From Pseudobutyrivibrio sp. OR37 (GTDB lineage Bacteria; Bacillota; Clostridia; Lachnospirales; Lachnospiraceae), in NCBI RefSeq assembly GCF_900113655.1, contig NZ_FOQF01000010.1:45042-109041 (forward strand): a DNA stretch of 64,000 nucleotides. The letters run 5' to 3'. Below the pieces are notes generated by a model. It saw only the letters and a list, made by a program, of their open reading frames with translations. It was not told the DNA's origin and ran no database searches. The position numbers and the translations under genes are program-made. Positions 28,697-41,172 of the stretch are shown here, one piece after another; the stretch's first letter is position 1, and every line of letters begins with the position of its first letter.

Positions 28697-28728
28697 TTAA
28701 AATTTAAAGCTGTATTTAGTTAAATATT

Positions 28729-28757
28729 GTTACCTTTCACGGGCCGTGAAGTGTAAC
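28729..28757 (-). terminator. Hairpin after the reversed-domain GH3 gene
   Basis: GTTACACTTCACGG pairs with CCGTGAAAGGTAAC (12 of 14 positions) around a single C, starting at the stop codon of the GH3 gene, followed by AATATTTAACT. Probably a terminator, though the U-tract is poor. Confidence 0.5.
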
Positions 28758-31495
28758 TAAATGTTTGCGCTGTCCATGAGTTTTTTCATGGATGCTGAGG
28801 TCTTAATTGTGTTGAGAATATTGATAACAGCCTGCTGCAAATCTCCAAGTGCAAGATAAGCGCCTCTGTTAATTCCTCTGTAGGTTATTTCCTTATCTCC
28901 ATTTGTAAGCTCCTGTATCTTGCAAATTCCCATTTCCTGATATTTCAGAACGTTTTCATTCAGTTGGATATTGGCTGCAACCGTTGTCTTTATTAGATTC
29001 TTGCCATGCTTGTTTGGCATAAACGAACCCCATTTATAGTACTGAATCATTGGGTCCCCATATACAAAATTCTTTTCCACCTTCTCAACATATCCATCTT
29101 CAGTAAACTGCGGTGCTATCTCCATCATAGACTTAAGAATTTCATCTGGGTCAAAACCTGGCATAATCAAATCACAGCCTGCATGCAAATCGTAGGCTTT
29201 TTCAGATAAGGAACCCCAATCGGACATGACAAGTCCATCAAAGCCCCAGTCACTTCTGACTATGTCTGTATTAAGCTCACGTATGGAAGATGTGTACTCA
29301 CCATTTAGTCTGTTTCCTGAATTTAACAGGCCCGCTGGTCTGCAGATAAATTGGCAGACAGAAAATGCTCTCAGGTAAATCTCTCCAAACGCACGACCAG
29401 AGATGTTGATGTTTACATCTGCAGTACCGCTCTCTTGATTGTAAGTAGCCAGATTCTTGAGAATAACATCGCGACCTTCATAACGCTTGATTCCCATAGT
29501 AAGTCCTGCCCCCATGACGCCTGCCAGGGTTGGGTCTTCAGAATAGAATTCGTAAGCGCGGCTTCTCATTGGATTTCTATGAACATTTAATGCTGGCGCA
29601 AGAATATAGTCAATTTCATATAATTCCATTTCTCGGCCAATAGCACGTCCCATTCGAACCATCGCACCCATATCCCAGGTCTGTGCCATATTCATAGGAG
29701 ATGGGAAGCAGGTACATGGAACCTGGTCTATCCTGAGTCCTGAAGGTCCATCTGCAATATTTACACTAGGAATTCCAAGTGTGGTTGAAAACTGGGATGT
29801 AGTATTTGCAGAAATTCTGCGTTTATATTTATCAATAGTAAAATCAAACTTAAATCTGGATTCGTTGTTTATTAATCTGTCCCCATCTGTTCCAGAAACA
29901 ATTCTTGCCATTATTTCAGGGGAAAGGGACGATACAAACTCCTCCACTGTAACCTTTCCTTTTACAACATCAAAGAAGGTTGAGGTTCCACAAGGCTTAA
30001 CGTATTTAACGTTCTCTCTACCAAATTGTGGCATTGTATAGGCATTATTATTTGTATAAGAAACATACTTACTTCCTTCCTGGACGTAAGTGGAAATATC
30101 TGTTTTTTGAGTGACGAACTTGTTTGCAGAATTATAATCATCACCATTTAACGAGGCCACCATAATGAAGCCTGTGTCTTCTTCCTTAGGGACAGGAGGC
30201 TCCAAAAATTCCATAGGCTTATCTGTGTCGATGCCTTTTGTAACCTTTTTAATAGTGGTAAATCTATCAAGTACAACCTTGCCGCAAAGCACTGTATCCC
30301 TTGAATTAGAACCTATTCTAAAAAGATAATCTCCCTTCTCCATTACCCATGCAGGTTCTTCTTCATAGAAGGAGCAGATTGTCATAATAGGGATTTTGAT
30401 TGTAACTTCCTCGTACTCGCCTGGCTTTAGCTTGCCTGTCTTTGCGAAGCCTGCCAGTATCTGATGTGGCTTATCCAAATTAACGGTAGGCTGCGTGCAG
30501 TATACCTGGACCACCTGTCTGCCTGAATGCTCGCCTGTATTCATCACCTTAATTCGAAGCACAATAGCTATCCAGCTAGCTTCCAGATATTCCAGCTTCA
30601 TTTCAAAGGTGGTGTAGCTCAGCCCATATCCAAATGGATATAAAGGTGTAACATCAAAGGTATCGAAATAGCGATAGCCCATGTAGATGCCTTCCTTATA
30701 GTCCAACTCATTACTCTTTGTGGTTTTATTTATGGCTGATGGACTATAGCAGGTTGAATAATCCTTGTATTTCTTTGCCCAGGTAGCGGTAAGTCTGCCA
30801 CTAGGATTAACTGCTCCAGTCAAAACATCTGCTAAGGAATTTCCAGCTTCCATGCCAGGAATACCCATAAAAAGGATAGCCTTAACATTCTTCGAACGTG
30901 AAAGCAGTGTCATTTCCAACATATTCGTATTTAAAACAAGAATGACGTTTTCAAAGGTATCAATCACAAGCTTTAGATTTGCCTGCTCAACCTCTGAAAA
31001 ATGATATTCACTCTCTCTAAGCTGGCCGCTGCCCACAAGCTCATGTCTGACAACATAAATACAGGTATCTGTTCCAAGTACCGCTTCTGCAATGTCTGCG
31101 GCAGAAATAGGCACTTCTTCAACCTCGTATTTTTTGCCTGGATAGTTGTCCTTGTTTTTTAGCAAGGCCTTCTCTCTCTTATCCTGCTGCTTGACGGCCT
31201 TATCCATCTTATCCAGCCAAGAATCTGTAGAAAAAGTAAATCCATTGTTCAATAGACCATCTCTAACGCTTATATTTCTATCCGTATATACGTAATTAAA
31301 AAATAATCCGCAATAAATTGTGTCCACTGCTCCGGCGCCAAAGAGCGCCACCTTACCTCTAGTCATTGGCAGTATTCCGCTATTTTTAAGCAGCACCATA
31401 CTATCAGACCCCAGAGCTCTAACTGTCTCTCTGTGGTCCTCGAACTGCATTTTGCCAACCCTAGCTAACTTACTCCTGATGTCGTCCAACTTCAT
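28757..31495 (-). CDS. Glycoside hydrolase family 3 with reversed domain order
   Basis: Probable beta-glycosidase of 912 residues, cytoplasmic (no signal peptide). The domains run opposite to most GH3: the alpha/beta C-domain first (about 20-245; LLKNSGILPM, VNPSGRLTATW), then a fibronectin-III-like domain (about 265-405; YPFGYGLSYTTFE), then the TIM barrel (about 515-790). The nucleophile is D759 in GLVMSDWGS. Similar reversed enzymes are known from rumen Butyrivibrio and Ruminococcus. Oddities: the substrate-binding KH pair reads K680-N681 (KNLATYNQE), and the usual SYN motif reads SGN (about 726-728), so activity may be changed. The gene stands alone. Confidence 0.88.
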   Translation of the reverse strand: MKLDDIRSKLARVGKMQFEDHRETVRALGSDSMVLLKNSGILPMTRGKVALFGAGAVDTIYCGLFFNYVYTDRNISVRDGLLNNGFTFSTDSWLDKMDKAVKQQDKREKALLKNKDNYPGKKYEVEEVPISAADIAEAVLGTDTCIYVVRHELVGSGQLRESEYHFSEVEQANLKLVIDTFENVILVLNTNMLEMTLLSRSKNVKAILFMGIPGMEAGNSLADVLTGAVNPSGRLTATWAKKYKDYSTCYSPSAINKTTKSNELDYKEGIYMGYRYFDTFDVTPLYPFGYGLSYTTFEMKLEYLEASWIAIVLRIKVMNTGEHSGRQVVQVYCTQPTVNLDKPHQILAGFAKTGKLKPGEYEEVTIKIPIMTICSFYEEEPAWVMEKGDYLFRIGSNSRDTVLCGKVVLDRFTTIKKVTKGIDTDKPMEFLEPPVPKEEDTGFIMVASLNGDDYNSANKFVTQKTDISTYVQEGSKYVSYTNNNAYTMPQFGRENVKYVKPCGTSTFFDVVKGKVTVEEFVSSLSPEIMARIVSGTDGDRLINNESRFKFDFTIDKYKRRISANTTSQFSTTLGIPSVNIADGPSGLRIDQVPCTCFPSPMNMAQTWDMGAMVRMGRAIGREMELYEIDYILAPALNVHRNPMRSRAYEFYSEDPTLAGVMGAGLTMGIKRYEGRDVILKNLATYNQESGTADVNINISGRAFGEIYLRAFSVCQFICRPAGLLNSGNRLNGEYTSSIRELNTDIVRSDWGFDGLVMSDWGSLSEKAYDLHAGCDLIMPGFDPDEILKSMMEIAPQFTEDGYVEKVEKNFVYGDPMIQYYKWGSFMPNKHGKNLIKTTVAANIQLNENVLKYQEMGICKIQELTNGDKEITYRGINRGAYLALGDLQQAVINILNTIKTSASMKKLMDSANI

Positions 31496-31528
31496 AAAAT
31501 AATACTCCCAAAATCCTATTTATGTCTT

Positions 31529-31534
31529 ATTATA
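31529..31534 (-). promoter_or_regulatory. Possible -10 of the reversed-domain GH3 gene
   Basis: TATAAT on the minus strand, 34 nt before the GH3 start codon. No clear -35 is present at 16-18 nt. The ribosome binding site GGGAG follows. Confidence 0.35.
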
Positions 31535-31633
31535 CACTATTTTATGCTTTTATTTTATTCTTGAATATGATACTATTTTTCTATTTAAAAACTGTGATAG
31601 AATTGTTAAACTTATTTAAATAGGAGGATTTTT

Positions 31634-32488
31634 ATGCTAAAAGACATGTTCGACAGAGATTCATCATTATCCTTTGAGGTTTTTCCTCCCAAAAAAGAAT
31701 CGGATTTTTCAAATTGCTACAGCATTTTGGATTCACTCGCAACTCTTAATCCTGACTTTATCAGTGTAACTTATGGTGCCGGTGGAAGCAATTCCAAAAA
31801 GACTGTAGAGATTGCTTCTTACATCCAAAACACCCTACATACAGATGCTATGGCTCACCTTACCTGCGTTGGCTCTTCAGCTGATGACATTTTAGCTGTC
31901 ACCGATGAACTGAATAAAGTAGGTGTTAATCACGTTTTAGCACTCAGAGGTGATAAACCAAGGGATATGTCTGAGGAACAATTTAGCAAACGTATTTTTC
32001 CACACGCTACCGATTTGATTCATTTCTTAAATACAAACACCAGCCTTGATATTTCCGCATCCTGTTATCCGGAAAAGCATCCTGAGGCAATATCAATGGA
32101 TAGCGACATCGCATTTATGAAGATGAAGCAGGATATGGGTGCGAAGATGTTTATATCACAGCTGTTTTTCGATAATACTGATTTTTACAGATTCGTTGAA
32201 CGTGCAAAAAATGCGGGCATCACCGTTCCAATCGTGGCAGGCATCATGCCAATTACATCAGCCAAGCAGATTGGTTCCACAGTTACACTTGCTGGTTCCT
32301 CTGTTCCAAAGAAGCTGGCAGATATCTGTGCAAGATATGGTGAAACACCTGATGATATGCGCAAAGCTGGAATCGAATATGCTATCAACCAGATTAATGA
32401 CCTTAAGCGCTGCGGCATGGGGCACATTCACATTTACTGCATGAATAAGCCTAAAATGACTGCAGAAATCTGCGAGGCAATTAAATAG
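31634..32488 (+). CDS. metF: Methylenetetrahydrofolate reductase
   Basis: Reduces 5,10-methylene-THF to 5-methyl-THF for methionine synthesis. It has 284 residues, TIM-barrel flavoprotein family, with SFEVFPPKKE at the N-terminus, FISVTYGAGGS (residues about 42-52), NHVLALRGDKPRD and KMFISQLFFDN. AGGAGG precedes the ATG. epsC begins 9 nt after its stop, so the two sulfur-amino-acid genes form an operon. Confidence 0.96.
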   Translation: MLKDMFDRDSSLSFEVFPPKKESDFSNCYSILDSLATLNPDFISVTYGAGGSNSKKTVEIASYIQNTLHTDAMAHLTCVGSSADDILAVTDELNKVGVNHVLALRGDKPRDMSEEQFSKRIFPHATDLIHFLNTNTSLDISASCYPEKHPEAISMDSDIAFMKMKQDMGAKMFISQLFFDNTDFYRFVERAKNAGITVPIVAGIMPITSAKQIGSTVTLAGSSVPKKLADICARYGETPDDMRKAGIEYAINQINDLKRCGMGHIHIYCMNKPKMTAEICEAIK

Positions 32489-32497
32489 GAGACTACT

Positions 32498-33379
32498 ATG
32501 GACGGAAAAAAAATTGAACAAGAAATTCTAGAAATTACAGATGAGTTAATTAAAGACTACAAGTCAGACAGGGCCATTGACAAGATGGACACCTATCATC
32601 AGCCTAACAAGGACTCCATCATCGACATGACAAAAAAGCTGCTTAGGATTGTTTATCCTGGCTACTATCGTGATCATGTTTACAAGGTCTACAACGTAGA
32701 GACAAATCTAAACACACTTATGGAGGACGTAGTTTACAACCTGAACAAGCAGATTGCGCTCATCCTTTGCTACAGACCTGATTTTGATGGTTGCTGCGAT
32801 GAAATCTGCTCTACAAAGGCAGAGGAATTATCACTTGCCTTCCTTAAGCGTATCCCTCATGTGCGTGCTCTTTTGGATACAGATTTGCAGGCCGCCTTCG
32901 ATGGAGACCCAGCTGCAACCAGCATAGATGAAATTATTTTTGCATATCCTGGTATTATGGCAATCACCATCTATCGCTTAGCTCACGAGTTGTACCTGCT
33001 TGGAGTGCCTATCATTCCACGTATCATGACAGAATATGCTCACTCTAACACTGGTATCGATATTCATCCAGGCGCTACCATCGGCGAATATTTCTTCATC
33101 GACCACGGCACTGGTATTGTAATCGGCGAGACTACAGTCATCGGTAAAAATGTTAAGGTCTATCAGGGCGTTACACTTGGTGCCCTTTCAACACGTGGTG
33201 GCCAGAACCTTAGAGGAGTTCGCCGTCATCCTACCATTGAGGACAATGTAACTATTTATTCAAATGCTTCAGTACTTGGTGGAGATACTGTTATCGGACA
33301 TGATTCGATTATTGGAGGTTCTACATTTATTACTGAATCGGTGCCACCGGAGTCTAGAATATATTATGATGTGAAATAA
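32498..33379 (+). CDS. epsC: Serine O-acetyltransferase, EpsC type
   Basis: Makes O-acetylserine from serine and acetyl-CoA, the first step of cysteine synthesis. The 293-residue form is the long EpsC branch. The C-terminal left-handed beta-helix contains IDIHPGATIGEYFFIDHGTG and IVIGETTVIG with the catalytic histidine in FIDHGTG. It is co-transcribed with metF; a palindromic repeat that can act as terminator follows 5 bp after the stop. Confidence 0.94.
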   Translation: MDGKKIEQEILEITDELIKDYKSDRAIDKMDTYHQPNKDSIIDMTKKLLRIVYPGYYRDHVYKVYNVETNLNTLMEDVVYNLNKQIALILCYRPDFDGCCDEICSTKAEELSLAFLKRIPHVRALLDTDLQAAFDGDPAATSIDEIIFAYPGIMAITIYRLAHELYLLGVPIIPRIMTEYAHSNTGIDIHPGATIGEYFFIDHGTGIVIGETTVIGKNVKVYQGVTLGALSTRGGQNLRGVRRHPTIEDNVTIYSNASVLGGDTVIGHDSIIGGSTFITESVPPESRIYYDVK

Positions 33380-33384
33380 TATTA

Positions 33385-33497
33385 GCCTTCCCCCCATAAA
33401 TGGGGGGAAGGTGGATGCGCAGCAGACGGATGAGGGGCTCTGTAGATACACACCTCATCAGTCACCTGCGGTGACAGCTTCCCCTCAAGGGGAAGGC
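33385..33497. repeat. Palindromic intergenic repeat element (MITE-like)
   Basis: A 113-bp element bounded by GCCTTCCCC and GGGGAAGGC. It contains two hairpins, CTTCCCCCC/GGGGGGAAG at the left and CTTCCCC-TCAA-GGGGAAG at the right, and inner arms GGATGAGG/CCTCATC and CACC/GGTG. From memory, very similar elements are scattered through gut Firmicutes genomes. The right hairpin is followed by CTTTCTTTTT and would terminate epsC on the plus strand. It lies exactly between the stops of epsC and the CRP-like gene. Confidence 0.75.
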
Positions 33498-33504
33498 TTT
33501 CTTT

Positions 33505-35781
33505 TTACATCTTCAAGTATTCCATACCCTGTTTTACCTCGTCGGGTACTACTCCCTCGTTCTTTTCCACTCTGTCGATTATGGTCTTCAGGTGGTTGAG
33601 AGCCTGGGAGCATTTTATTTCGTGGCGTGAAATCAGCTGCTCGTACATTGGATGGTTGGCAACCTTTGTGCGGTATGCCTTGGAGAAGGTGCAGTGCTTG
33701 TTCAGAATGTTTCGTTCCGGCTTGTTCAAGCGGATACTGCCCTGGGCCTCAAAATTTATCCATATAGTGTACTGCTTTGTAAAGGCCTCACGCATATTGT
33801 TGCGGGAGGATTTTAAAAGACTCTTTACCTTTTCCTTGTTTTCAGCAGAAAGCTCCTTGTTCTTTCGATAGAAGGTGAAGTAATCGTAAAAATCAGAGGT
33901 AAGGCAATCGCTTCCGATATCGTTCCAACGTGAACCCTGCTCCTTTCGGCAAATCTCCCAACGAAATGCTCCACAACAATAAATCATCATCTTGTCCAAA
34001 TCGTCGAAGGTGAACATCGGGAATACAAATCGCCCTGGTGAATCCACCTTGATACCGCCGCACTCCTGCCACATCATGGCACGCATACCACAGTTTGGAA
34101 GCAGGATAATATCAGGCTCCACGCGCTTAAGATATGGCTCGCTCTTTACGTTGGCATCCATATCTGTGTAAAATCCTTCGCGCAGGAATATCTGGTAATC
34201 CACAGATTCTATCTTTTCCATTGCCTCCTTAAGCTTGGCATTTGTAAGCAACATTCGGGATGGTTCCATGCCAAAATCTTCCTTTGTAAGCACCGGACAG
34301 AAGGAGGTCATCTTTCCTGATGTAGTTCTATTGGCCGATACGAAGAAATTGTTCATCTCGAACTTAACCTTCTGCTCCTGATCAGCCATCCACTGAGGCA
34401 TATCTGCTTCGGAAATATTTCCTGATTTTCGTTCCTCCAAAACAAAGCCTCTATAATCTAAGTCCAGCTCATTTCGACTAGGCTCCCGCTTGCCTGCGTA
34501 TACTGCCCTGAGCCAGGTGTATATGGTAAATAAATGGTCACTTTCACACAAGCTTGGCAATCTATCCATTATATCTGCCAGCTCATTTGTATACTCATCG
34601 CCGATAGCATCATAATCAATATATCCAAAATTCAAGAACATATTGATGATGGTATCCAACTCACCGCCGTAGGCCTCAAATTCCAATGCTCTAAAGAAGG
34701 TCTTCTGGTAAATCTCGTAGAAGAGATCAACTGCCTTCTTTCTAACCTTTCTTTCGTTATCGTCCTTACCTTCTCTATCTGATAATGCAAGATATTCTGC
34801 AATCTGCTGCTTATATTCTGCAGTCTTATCCTCATCAATTTCTGCAAACTCGCAAATGTGCTCGAAGGTCTGAGTGAACTCAGCCTGCTTTTGCATCTTT
34901 GCCTCGTCGAAGGCAGCTGCGGTAGCCTCGAAATCGTGGCTGTCATATTCACTCCAACGCTGCTTGACAAGGGCGCTATCATAAAGACCAGAGGATGAAA
35001 TAAACTTGTACAGCATTTTCATCAGCTTGATTATGCTGGTCTGGTCTGCGCCACGCTCGGCGGCATATATTCTCAATTTGAAAATCTGATCAAATAAATC
35101 ATTTTCATCTGATGAAAGAAGTACAGGGGCAAACTCCTCCAGGTAAAAGCCCATGGTTTCTGAACATTCCATCGCCCTAGCCATGTAGCCGCAGCTAATT
35201 CCAATTACGCCATTCACTATTTCTGTTCGCTTGCCGTAAATACTTTCTATCTCCTTATTATCAACAGAATTAAGGCTGTCGATGTAGTCATGCTCCCAAT
35301 CTAGGATTCCATTCTTCAGTTCAAGAGGTTCCATCTCCTCAAGCATTGGAATCTCCCCAGGAGTCATGCCCACAGCCCTGCACTGCTTTCTGTATTCACC
35401 ATTAATACCGCGGCAGTAATCTGTGAAATCATCTACCTTTTTCTTGAGGTCGTCGTAAATCTTAAATACATCGCGACATTGCCTAAAGGAACCCTTGGCG
35501 AAGCCAAATATGTACACTGGCTGTTCCTTGAAAATCCTATCAAAATCAGCCATCCCCTTGTAGGTACATTTGATAACTGTGCAATCCTCTGCCGCAGTGT
35601 AATCAGCGTCATACTCATGATTCAGCGCATCAGAAAGCCCTGCCACCGTGCCAGGCCCAAGTAGTAACTGCTTCCCTTTCCAGTCCTGGCGCACAGTGCC
35701 ACTCATAACTACATACAGACAATCCACCGCATTCCCTGCGTTTATTAACTTTTTGCCCTTTTCAATGTTGATTGGCTCCAA
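33505..35781 (-). CDS. Large protein with N-terminal cyclic-nucleotide-binding-like domain, function unknown
   Basis: A soluble 758-residue protein. Residues 1-110 resemble a CRP/FNR-type jelly roll (GKKLINAGNAVDCLYVVMSG, then LLLGPGTVAGLSDALNHEYD), but the glutamate and arginine of the usual cAMP-phosphate cassette are not evident. The remaining 650 residues are hydrophilic, rich in acidic, Lys, Phe and Tyr residues, with no helix-turn-helix or membrane segment I recognise. The stretch YLKRVEPDIILLPNCGMRAMM and Cys-containing segments around residues 585-640 may be a second fold. The start is TTG, forced by an upstream stop in frame and supported by GGGGGAAAG. It has its own consensus promoter. 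Role unknown. Confidence 0.75.
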   Translation of the reverse strand: MEPINIEKGKKLINAGNAVDCLYVVMSGTVRQDWKGKQLLLGPGTVAGLSDALNHEYDADYTAAEDCTVIKCTYKGMADFDRIFKEQPVYIFGFAKGSFRQCRDVFKIYDDLKKKVDDFTDYCRGINGEYRKQCRAVGMTPGEIPMLEEMEPLELKNGILDWEHDYIDSLNSVDNKEIESIYGKRTEIVNGVIGISCGYMARAMECSETMGFYLEEFAPVLLSSDENDLFDQIFKLRIYAAERGADQTSIIKLMKMLYKFISSSGLYDSALVKQRWSEYDSHDFEATAAAFDEAKMQKQAEFTQTFEHICEFAEIDEDKTAEYKQQIAEYLALSDREGKDDNERKVRKKAVDLFYEIYQKTFFRALEFEAYGGELDTIINMFLNFGYIDYDAIGDEYTNELADIMDRLPSLCESDHLFTIYTWLRAVYAGKREPSRNELDLDYRGFVLEERKSGNISEADMPQWMADQEQKVKFEMNNFFVSANRTTSGKMTSFCPVLTKEDFGMEPSRMLLTNAKLKEAMEKIESVDYQIFLREGFYTDMDANVKSEPYLKRVEPDIILLPNCGMRAMMWQECGGIKVDSPGRFVFPMFTFDDLDKMMIYCCGAFRWEICRKEQGSRWNDIGSDCLTSDFYDYFTFYRKNKELSAENKEKVKSLLKSSRNNMREAFTKQYTIWINFEAQGSIRLNKPERNILNKHCTFSKAYRTKVANHPMYEQLISRHEIKCSQALNHLKTIIDRVEKNEGVVPDEVKQGMEYLKM

Positions 35782-35873
35782 AGCTTTCCCCCAATAGTTG
35801 CATACGCCACAATGTCAATTATTCCCACTGGCCCGCCATGACACTTTCCAGCAGGATACTATAACTTACTATA

Positions 35874-35902
35874 ATTATAGAATTGTCTGAATATTATTGC
35901 AA
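35874..35902 (-). promoter_or_regulatory. Promoter of the CRP-like large protein
   Basis: On the minus strand TTGCAA (35897-35902) and TATAAT (35874-35879) are exactly 17 nt apart, about 93 nt upstream of the TTG start. The match to the sigma-A consensus is strong, so the gene is probably transcribed constitutively unless repressed. Confidence 0.75.
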
Positions 35903-35961
35903 TTCCATTGAAATAAATTCACAAAAATTTAACGGCTGAGGGGAATTACCACCGCATATTT

Positions 35962-38980
<3,019 letters not shown>

Positions 38981-38993
38981 CAAGTGTTTTTTA

Positions 38994-39632
38994 TTATTTT
39001 GTACCGAAGATTCTATCTCCAGCATCGCCAAGACCTGGGCAGATGTATGCGTCGCTGTTAAGCTCACGGTCGATGTGACCTACATAAATCTGAACGTCTG
39101 GATGTGCCTCGTGAAGAGCACGAACTCCTTCTGGAGCAGCGATGATAGCCATGAACTTGATGCGCTTTCCACCGTGCTGCTTGATAAGGCTGATAGCGTC
39201 GATAGCTGAACCGCCTGTTGCAAGCATAGGATCTGTTACAACGATAAGACGCTCCTCGATTGGACTAGGAAGCTTGCAGTAGTACTCGTGTGGGATATGT
39301 GTCTCCTCATCACGATACATACCGATATGACCAATCTTTGCTGTAGGAACTAGCTGCTGGATACCGTTAACCATACCAAGGCCTGCACGAAGGATTGGAA
39401 CGATTGCCATCTTACGACCTGCAATTACTGGTGCCATGCACTTTTCGATTGGTGTCTCGCACTCGATATCAACTGTCTGTAAATCATTAAGGGCCTCAAA
39501 AGCCTCGAGCATAGCAATTTCTTCTACAAGAGCTCTGAACTCTGCTGTTCCAGTGTTCTTATCTCTGAGCATTGTGATTTTGTGCTGAAGTAAAGGATGT
39601 GTTAACTCTACTACATTATCTAACTTTTCCAT
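38994..39632 (-). CDS. upp: Uracil phosphoribosyltransferase
   Basis: Salvages uracil with PRPP to UMP. The 212 residues include the PRPP-binding loop [16 protein letters not shown] (about 128-143) and the C-terminal uracil-binding [17 protein letters not shown]. It follows the uracil permease gene on the same strand with a 64-nt gap that contains a weak hairpin. Together they form a uracil uptake and salvage unit. Confidence 0.97.
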   Translation of the reverse strand: MEKLDNVVELTHPLLQHKITMLRDKNTGTAEFRALVEEIAMLEAFEALNDLQTVDIECETPIEKCMAPVIAGRKMAIVPILRAGLGMVNGIQQLVPTAKIGHIGMYRDEETHIPHEYYCKLPSPIEERLIVVTDPMLATGGSAIDAISLIKQHGGKRIKFMAIIAAPEGVRALHEAHPDVQIYVGHIDRELNSDAYICPGLGDAGDRIFGTK

Positions 39633-39696
39633 TAGATACCTCCTAATTAATTACTTATATTTAAAATTCTTGCTAACTTTATATTAGCAAAAGATT

Positions 39697-41085
39697 CTAC
39701 GAATTTGTGCTGGCATTTTTATCTGCTGCTTTAAATTTTTCGCTAGCGATTACAACTGTATCGTGTTCACCGTACTCGTAATCTCTACCTGGGATGATAG
39801 CATTAAGAAGCACACCTGCGATTGCTGCGATTGCAAGGCTTGTAAGTGTGATATCTGTGCCTGCTACTGTAAATGTAAGACCATTAGAAAATCCAAGGCC
39901 TGAAACAAGGATTACTGCTGCAATGATAAGGTTTCTAGACTGTGTAAAATCTACCTTATTCTCAACAACATTTCTAACTCCTATCGCACTAATCATACCA
40001 TAAAGCATGAAGCTGATTCCACCTACAATTGCGCTTGGCATTGTTCCGATGATACCAGCCATCTTAGGGATGAAGGAAAGAACGATTGCATAAACTGCTG
40101 CGATTCTGATTACCTTTGGATCGTGAACCTTTGAAAGCTCAAGTACGCCTGTGTTCTCACCGTATGTGGTGTTGGCTGGGCCACCGAACATAGCTGAAAG
40201 AGCTGTTGCAAGTCCGTCACCGATAAGTGTGCGGTGAAGACCTGGGTCAGAAACTAAATCCTCGCCAACTGTAGCAGAGATTGCTGACATATCACCAATG
40301 TGCTCCATCATTGTAGCGATAGCGATTGGTGCCATAACAAGGATTGCTGAAATATCAAACTTGCAGAGGAAGAAATCTGGCAAGCCAACCCATGCTGCCT
40401 GGTTAACTGATGCGAAATCAAATATTGCACTGCCATCAGCGTTTGTCATACCAAAGGCATTGAAGATAAGTGCGCAAACATATGAAATTGTAACACCCAT
40501 GAGGATTGGAATGATTTTGAAAATACCTTTGCCCCAGATATTAAAGATAATAACTACTGCAAGAGCTATAATAGCAAGAAGCCAGTTCTGCGAAGCATTT
40601 GTGATTGCAGATGGCGCAAGTGAAAGTCCGATACAAATGATAATTGGTCCTGTAACAACAGGTGGTAAGAACTTCATAACCTTCTTAATGCCAACCAGCT
40701 TGATAACAACTGCAAGAACAAGATAAAGAAGTCCGGCAACTACAATACCGCCACATGCGTATGGAAGCTTTTCGCCCATTGTCATGTTTTTGAAAATTCC
40801 TGTATTTAAATTAGCAACTGTGTGAAATCCGCCAAGAAAAGCAAATGATGAACCAAGAAAAGCGGGAACTTTGAACTTTGAACAAAGATGGAAAAATAAG
40901 GTACCAATACCGGCAAAAAATAAAGTGACTTGAATTGAAAGGCCTTGCCCTTCGAAATAATTGTTGACCAAAATAGGAACTAAAATAGTCGCTCCAAACA
41001 TCGCGAACAAGTGCTGAAGCCCTAAAATCAACATTTTTGGTCTGCCTAGTGTCGAGGCATCTTTGATTGGTGCATGTTCTCTCAT
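39697..41085 (-). CDS. Uracil permease (UraA/PyrP type)
   Basis: Nucleobase:cation symporter-2 family, 462 residues with about 12-14 hydrophobic segments. LGLQHLFAMFGATILVPIL near the N-terminus and FGGPANTTYGENTGVLELSK (about 290-309) are diagnostic of the uracil branch. AAGGAGG precedes the ATG. The downstream upp gene supports uracil as substrate. No PyrR or UMP-binding leader is evident upstream. Confidence 0.93.
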   Translation of the reverse strand: MREHAPIKDASTLGRPKMLILGLQHLFAMFGATILVPILVNNYFEGQGLSIQVTLFFAGIGTLFFHLCSKFKVPAFLGSSFAFLGGFHTVANLNTGIFKNMTMGEKLPYACGGIVVAGLLYLVLAVVIKLVGIKKVMKFLPPVVTGPIIICIGLSLAPSAITNASQNWLLAIIALAVVIIFNIWGKGIFKIIPILMGVTISYVCALIFNAFGMTNADGSAIFDFASVNQAAWVGLPDFFLCKFDISAILVMAPIAIATMMEHIGDMSAISATVGEDLVSDPGLHRTLIGDGLATALSAMFGGPANTTYGENTGVLELSKVHDPKVIRIAAVYAIVLSFIPKMAGIIGTMPSAIVGGISFMLYGMISAIGVRNVVENKVDFTQSRNLIIAAVILVSGLGFSNGLTFTVAGTDITLTSLAIAAIAGVLLNAIIPGRDYEYGEHDTVVIASEKFKAADKNASTNS

Positions 41086-41124
41086 ACATTTCCTCCTTAA
41101 ATATACTCAAACTTTCAATATCCT

Positions 41125-41172
41125 ATCACAAATCTTTTTATAAGTCTACTACAAAATAAAAAGATTTGTGAT
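41125..41172. repeat. Perfect 17-bp inverted repeat at the end of the TraX-like gene
   Basis: ATCACAAATCTTTTTAT and its exact reverse complement flank a 14-nt spacer. One arm encodes the last codons of the TraX-like protein. In the RNA this is a long AU-rich stem between TraX and the uracil permease gene; it lacks a downstream U-tract. Confidence 0.7.

Noticed and set aside
31496..31633. Possible SAM or T-box leader upstream of metF-epsC
   Set aside because: The gap is 138 nt, shared with a divergent gene, AT-rich, and lacks the conserved blocks of either element.
39633..39696. Hairpin between the uracil permease and upp as a pyrimidine attenuator
   Set aside because: The stem is only 5 bp (GCTAA/TTAGC) without a U-tract and no PyrR-binding consensus is present.
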